A stretch of 8,763 bases of DNA from Lachnospiraceae bacterium UBA7160 (lineage in GTDB: Bacteria > Bacillota > Clostridia > Lachnospirales > Lachnospiraceae). The notes below the pieces were generated by a model that saw only the letters and a program-made list of their open reading frames with translations, was not told the origin of the DNA and searched no databases. The number at the start of each line of letters is the position of its first letter. Position 1 is the stretch's first letter. The position numbers and the translations under genes are program-made. Below are positions 5,702 to 8,763 of this stretch, piece after piece. The stretch lies in the NCBI GenBank assembly GCA_002491565.1, contig DKWE01000016.1:1-8763 (forward strand). The letters run 5' to 3'.

Positions 5702-6613
5702 ATGAAATGGGTAAAAAGAGGGAAGAAGAGTTATAGAGTGCTGCTTTTATGTGCGCTGTTTGCGGCATTGATGCTTGCCGCACCTGTACAGGCAAAGACA
5801 CAGACGTCCTCCGGCAAGACAGAGACGAAGAAAAAGACTTATGAGGCAAAATGGGTTACGAAAAAGGGCAAGAAGTACTATCAGAAGAAAAATGGCAAGT
5901 ATGCGGTCGGCGGAAATAAGATCGACGGCGTGCGCTATGTATTTAGCGAAAAAGGTGTGCTGTTTACACCGAAGGGTACAGAAATTGTTATGATCAAGGG
6001 GAAGCCGTACTGTGTCACCACAGGCGGAAAGGCAGTGAGCGGCTGGATTCTGCTCGATAATAATTTGTATTATGCGGTAAAAAAGGGTGCGCTCTTGACG
6101 AATACGACGTACCAGGGCATCACCTTTACAAAAAATGGCCGAGCAAAGAAGGATGCAGCGGCACTGCAGAAGATGAAATTTATGGAGGTCTATCAGTCGA
6201 TTACGAATCCGGGCATGTCACAGTATGCAAAGCTGCGGGCCTGTTGGAATTATGTGACAGGCGGGCGGCTCTGGTATGCGTCAAAGTATCCGAATCTGAA
6301 CCAGGCGGGCTGGCAGAGGGCAACTGCTTACAATATGCTGACGACCCGCTGCGGGAATTGTTACGGTTTTGCCTGTGCGTTCGCGGCTCTGGCGGCGGAA
6401 GCCGGATATCATCCGTATGTTGTATGCGGGCGGGTGAGCGGTTCAAGGGATGGAGCGGCTGACGGTATGACCCGGCATGCCTGGGTCAGAATCAACGGGT
6501 GTTATTATGATCCGGAGGCACAGTATGCAGGCTGGATGCGCGGAGTCTATGGCTATGGATATTATCCGATCAGCCATCAGGTGCAGCGCACGGTGGATTT
6601 TGGGAACTATTGA
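5702..6613 (+). CDS. secreted cell-wall-binding and transglutaminase-like fusion
   Basis: A 303-residue exported protein in two parts. After a signal peptide (1-31, basic start, cleavage at APVQA) and a Thr/Lys-rich linker, residues 49-148 carry cell-wall-binding-type repeats (WVTKKGKKYYQKKNGKY, IDGVRYVFSEKGV, SGWILLDNNLYYAVKKGA, ITFTKNGRA). Residues 155-303 form a transglutaminase-like domain with the triad Cys220 in RCGNCYGFA, His259 in TRHAWVRI and Asp270 in CYYDPE. The repeats probably hold the enzyme on the wall while the domain cross-links, deamidates or cleaves a surface substrate; which of these cannot be told. Its catalytic blocks resemble those of the 1174-1737 product, so the two are likely paralogues. 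AAGGAG (5689-5694) lies 7 bases before the ATG. Residues 155-303 hold six cysteines, several besides the catalytic one, and could form disulfides. Confidence 0.9.
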   Translation: MKWVKRGKKSYRVLLLCALFAALMLAAPVQAKTQTSSGKTETKKKTYEAKWVTKKGKKYYQKKNGKYAVGGNKIDGVRYVFSEKGVLFTPKGTEIVMIKGKPYCVTTGGKAVSGWILLDNNLYYAVKKGALLTNTTYQGITFTKNGRAKKDAAALQKMKFMEVYQSITNPGMSQYAKLRACWNYVTGGRLWYASKYPNLNQAGWQRATAYNMLTTRCGNCYGFACAFAALAAEAGYHPYVVCGRVSGSRDGAADGMTRHAWVRINGCYYDPEAQYAGWMRGVYGYGYYPISHQVQRTVDFGNY

Positions 6614-6722
6614 TAACGGTTCACGGTCTGTTCCAGCAGGCAGACCTGTATTCCGATGCTGCGGAGTTTTGCAGGATATAAATGAGACAGTATTGCAGTG
6701 AAAAATGGAAAGGAGAATTATC
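6614..6722. other. intergenic region before the yqeY-type gene
   Basis: A 6-bp hairpin GGTCTG (6625-6630) / CAGACC (6641-6646) follows the stop codon, but no T tract comes after it, so termination is doubtful. A TATAAA at 6677-6682 could be a -10 box, but there is no acceptable -35 at the right distance. This is the boundary between surface-protein genes and cytoplasmic genes. Confidence 0.35.
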
Positions 6723-7160
6723 ATGACGATTGAGACATTGAGAAGCGATATGGTGGCAGCGATGAAGGCGAAGGACAAGCCGAGGAAGGAAGCGATTTCC
6801 TCTCTTGTCTCAGCTGTGAAGAAGGCGGCGATTGATGCCGGATGCCGTGATGATATTCCGGAGGAGATGGTAGACCGCGTGATCCTGAAGGAGATGAAGA
6901 CGGTGAAGGAGCAGATCGACACCTGCCCGGAGGCGCGTGCAGATCTGAAGCAGGAGTATCAGTTCCGTTATGATGTGATTTCTGCGTATGCGCCGAAGCT
7001 GCTCTCGGAGGAGGAAGTGAAAGCGATTCTGACGGAAAAATTTGCGGAGCTGCTTGCCACGAAGAATAAGGGTATGATCATGAAGACAGTGATGGCAGAG
7101 CTGAAGGGCAAGGCGGACGGCAAGGTCATCAATCAGGCAGTCGCAGAGCTGTGCAAGTAG
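6723..7160 (+). CDS. yqeY: GatB/YqeY domain-containing protein
   Basis: A 145-residue cytoplasmic protein of the GatB/YqeY family, close to the usual family length of about 150. It has no signal peptide and is mostly helical by composition. Family features are an N-terminal helix with MKAKDKPRKEAISSLVSAVK (14-33), the KEMKTVKEQID region (56-66), YAPKLLSEEEV (89-99) and the C-terminal KGKADGKVINQAVAEL block (128-143), which matches the conserved G-[RK]-ADGK motif. The family shares its fold with the tail of the GatB subunit of the tRNA amidotransferase, and a tRNA-related role has been proposed; the cellular function is not settled. AAGGAG (6710-6715) lies 7 bases before the ATG at 6723. An upstream in-frame ATG at 6705 lies before that Shine-Dalgarno and is not favoured. 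It appears unrelated to the surface genes upstream. Confidence 0.92.
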   Translation: MTIETLRSDMVAAMKAKDKPRKEAISSLVSAVKKAAIDAGCRDDIPEEMVDRVILKEMKTVKEQIDTCPEARADLKQEYQFRYDVISAYAPKLLSEEEVKAILTEKFAELLATKNKGMIMKTVMAELKGKADGKVINQAVAELCK

Positions 7161-7337
7161 AGGGCCGCCGTCAGGCAGCAGCAAAGCTGGGCAGACAGAA
7201 ACATCAGCAGGTTGGCTGCACAGTGGTGTAAATCAGGCGTTTTTCTGGCGGCTGTAGAGCGGTGCAAACAAGAAGTATCATCAGGCACAAGATCTGTGTA
7301 AACGATATAGAGCAGGTCCTGCAGAGAGGAAATGGCT
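7161..7337. other. intergenic region before the aminotransferase gene
   Basis: No gene is supported. GCCGCC (7164-7169) could pair with GGCGGC (7247-7252) across a long loop, but no T tract follows. No -35/-10 pair with acceptable spacing was found. The gap is long enough to hold a promoter that I cannot identify. Confidence 0.35.
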
Positions 7338-8525
7338 ATGATAGCAGAAAAGATGAAACCATATTTGAAGAATAATTCCGCAATCCGTATGATGTTCGAA
7401 GAGGGCAAGCGGCTTGCGGCGGAATATGGTCCGGAAAATGTATTTGATTTCAGTCTTGGCAATCCGAATGTACCGGCGCCGGAGCAGTTAAAGGAGGTTA
7501 TCCGGGAGATTCTCGAGGAGGAGGATCCTGTTTACGTGCATGGCTATATGAGCAATGCCGGGTTTGAAGAGGTGAGGCGGGCGATTGCGGACAATCTGAA
7601 TCAGCGCTTCGGCACGCATTTTACAGAGAAAAATCTGATCATGACAGTCGGAGCCGGCAGTGCTTTAAATGTCTGCCTGAAAACGCTTGTCAATCCGGGG
7701 GAAGAAGTCGTCGTATTTGCCCCATACTTTTTGGAATACGGTTCGTATGTGCGCAATTACGATGGCGTTCTGGTTGAGGTTGCGCCGGATATGGAGTCGT
7801 TCCAGCTCAACCTGAAGGACTTTGCTGCGAAGCTCAGCGACAAGACAAAAGCGGTGATCATTAACAACCCGCACAATCCCACTGGCGTCGTGTATTCGGA
7901 GAAAACGATCCGTGCCCTGGCTGCAGTTCTGGAGGAGAAGCAGAAGGAATACGGTCACGCGATTTATCTGCTGTCTGACGAACCCTACCGGGAGCTTGCT
8001 TTTGACGGCGCAAAGGTGCCGTTTGTGACGCATTACTATGCGAATACGATGGTTATTTATTCCTATAGTAAATCTCTGTCGCTTCCCGGAGAACGCCTTG
8101 GCTACGTGGTGATCCCGGATGAGGTGGAGGACAGTGAAGACACCATTGCGGCAGCGACGATCGCGAACCGGATCAGCGGCTGTGTAAACGCGCCGTCCCT
8201 GATCCAGCTGGCAGTCGCGCGGTGTGTCGATGCACAGGTTGACCTGGACTTCTATGACCGCAACCGGAGGACTTTGTATGAGGGATTGACAAAGCTTGGC
8301 TTTACGTGTGTCAGGCCAGAAGGTGCTTTCTACCTCTGGCTCAAGTCGCCGGTTCCGTCGGAGAAGGAGTTTGTGGATGCCGCACGCAAGTATAACATTC
8401 TGATGGTTCCAGGCTCCTCGTTTGCCTGCCCGGGGTATGTGCGCCTTGCTTACTGTGTTTCCTACGAAAAAATAACCCGTTCGCTTCCTCAATTTGCAAA
8501 ACTCGCAGCAGAGTACTCGTTGTAG
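7338..8525 (+). CDS. PLP-dependent aminotransferase, class I/II
   Basis: A 395-residue cytoplasmic enzyme of fold-type I, of the aspartate-aminotransferase superfamily, moving amino groups between an amino acid and a 2-oxo acid with pyridoxal phosphate. Key sites are visible: FSLGNPNVPAPE (38-49) at the substrate-binding N-terminus, TVGAGSALN (103-111) for the phosphate, NNPHNPTGVV (176-185) with Asn180, SDEPYREL (213-220) with Asp214 that contacts the PLP nitrogen, YSYSKSLSLPGERLGY (241-256) with Lys245 as the Schiff-base lysine, and GYVRLAY (366-372) with Arg369 for the substrate carboxylate. Length is normal and the enzyme looks intact. The ATG at 7338 is preferred over 7332, because AGGA (7327-7330) would be only one base from the latter. 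The amino-acid specificity cannot be assigned; an aspartate or broad-range enzyme is possible. Confidence 0.93.
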   Translation: MIAEKMKPYLKNNSAIRMMFEEGKRLAAEYGPENVFDFSLGNPNVPAPEQLKEVIREILEEEDPVYVHGYMSNAGFEEVRRAIADNLNQRFGTHFTEKNLIMTVGAGSALNVCLKTLVNPGEEVVVFAPYFLEYGSYVRNYDGVLVEVAPDMESFQLNLKDFAAKLSDKTKAVIINNPHNPTGVVYSEKTIRALAAVLEEKQKEYGHAIYLLSDEPYRELAFDGAKVPFVTHYYANTMVIYSYSKSLSLPGERLGYVVIPDEVEDSEDTIAAATIANRISGCVNAPSLIQLAVARCVDAQVDLDFYDRNRRTLYEGLTKLGFTCVRPEGAFYLWLKSPVPSEKEFVDAARKYNILMVPGSSFACPGYVRLAYCVSYEKITRSLPQFAKLAAEYSL

Positions 8526-8529
8526 TTCA

Positions 8530-8567
8530 GCCAGCCGCTGGCAGGAGAGTTTAAAGTTGCGAAACTT
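8530..8567. repeat. two short inverted repeats after the aminotransferase
   Basis: GCCAG (8530-8534) / CTGGC (8538-8542) and AAGTT (8554-8558) / AACTT (8563-8567), the latter with a GCGA loop, follow the stop codon. Neither leads into a T tract, so I do not call a terminator. The second lies just upstream of the -35 box at 8579 and could be a regulator site. Confidence 0.35.
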
Positions 8568-8578
8568 GCAAAAGAGTC

Positions 8579-8607
8579 TTGAAAAAGCGACAGGAGTTCT
8601 ATATAAT
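8579..8607 (+). promoter_or_regulatory. consensus sigma-A promoter at the right edge
   Basis: TTGAAA (8579-8584) and a perfect TATAAT (8602-8607) are separated by exactly 17 bases. This is one of the two best promoters in the window. The predicted transcription start is near 8614, which coincides with the left arm of the inverted repeat at 8612-8645. It must serve a gene or RNA that begins at the end of the window and continues beyond it. Confidence 0.8.
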
Positions 8608-8611
8608 ACGG

Positions 8612-8645
8612 ATGGTATATGCTGCATACACGACGCATATACCAT
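8612..8645 (+). repeat. 11-bp inverted repeat at the predicted transcript start
   Basis: ATGGTATATGC (8612-8622) and GCATATACCAT (8635-8645) are perfect reverse complements around a 12-base loop. Because transcription should start near 8614, the RNA would begin inside a hairpin. Possible roles are a 5' stabilising stem or a DNA operator overlapping the start site. Which one applies is inference. Confidence 0.75.
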
Positions 8646-8763
8646 TCATTCGTTAAGAAGAACAAATGAGGGTGTTGTTTATGGTACATAACCGCTTGAC
8701 CGATTGCCAGAGCTGCGGCTTTGTTTTATTCCCGCGAGCAACGAGCCAAGTAGCCATGCTTGC
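8646..8763. other. undecided region: partial gene or small RNA
   Basis: Both strands stay open here, so the coding sense is unclear. On the + strand, ATG at 8666 and at 8681 are in one frame that stays open to the window end; GAGGGTG (8669-8675) could serve as a Shine-Dalgarno for 8681, and the start would read MVHNRLTDCQSCGF with a Cys-x-x-Cys pair. On the - strand, a frame is open from the window end to a TAA at 8653-8655. A hairpin CAGAGC (8708-8713) / GCTTTG (8718-8723) followed by TTTTATT (8724-8730) resembles a weak intrinsic terminator, which would fit a short RNA from the promoter at 8579. I recognise no protein family. Confidence 0.3.

Noticed and set aside
6625..6646. Hairpin after the transglutaminase fusion gene as a terminator
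   Set aside because: The 6-bp stem is not followed by a T tract, so I keep it only as a weak structure.
7665..8645. A 326-codon open frame on the - strand opposite the aminotransferase
   Set aside because: The + strand carries an intact PLP enzyme with all key residues; the antisense product shows no domain and no start signal that I can support.
1..8763. CRISPR arrays, insertion sequences, tRNA genes, known riboswitch or T-box motifs
   Set aside because: No regularly spaced repeats, transposase-like protein, terminal inverted repeat pair, tRNA cloverleaf or T-box consensus was found by eye.

Overview
The window looks like a chromosomal piece of a Gram-positive gut-type Clostridia, most likely Lachnospiraceae. 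This is inferred from moderate GC, purine-rich Shine-Dalgarno sites before nearly every gene, secreted proteins with cell-wall-binding (YYxKNG / YxFDKKG) repeats, a GatB/YqeY protein, and the MBOAT plus DHHW-type protein pair. All recognised genes are on the + strand.

Region by region: 1 to about 170 is the 3' end of a 23S rRNA gene. A structured spacer without a 5S rRNA follows, ending in a strong intrinsic terminator (400-428). A near-consensus promoter (537-565) then starts a run of closely spaced genes. These encode a small, very basic secreted protein with cell-wall-binding repeats (664-1146), a secreted transglutaminase-like protein (1174-1737), an MBOAT membrane O-acyltransferase (1753-3144), and its extracytoplasmic DHHW/AlgX-like partner (3234-4574). 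After a 245-base gap with competing inverted repeats come a secreted SH3b-domain protein (4820-5563) and a second secreted protein that fuses cell-wall-binding repeats to a transglutaminase-like domain (5702-6613). The cytoplasmic genes that follow are a YqeY-family protein (6723-7160) and a class I/II PLP aminotransferase (7338-8525). The right edge carries a consensus promoter (8579-8607) whose predicted transcript begins with an 11-bp hairpin. What it transcribes lies mostly outside the window.

How the genes may work together: six consecutive products (664-6613) are secreted or membrane proteins. The MBOAT and DHHW pair is the known core of systems that carry acyl groups across the membrane and place them on an extracellular glycan or wall polymer. 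The flanking wall-binding, SH3b and transglutaminase-fold proteins could act on the same envelope layer. That all six form one system is inference from adjacency. The most striking structural clue is that genes 1 and 2 look like a split version of the architecture fused in the 5702-6613 gene. No mobile element, CRISPR array, tRNA or known riboswitch class was seen.
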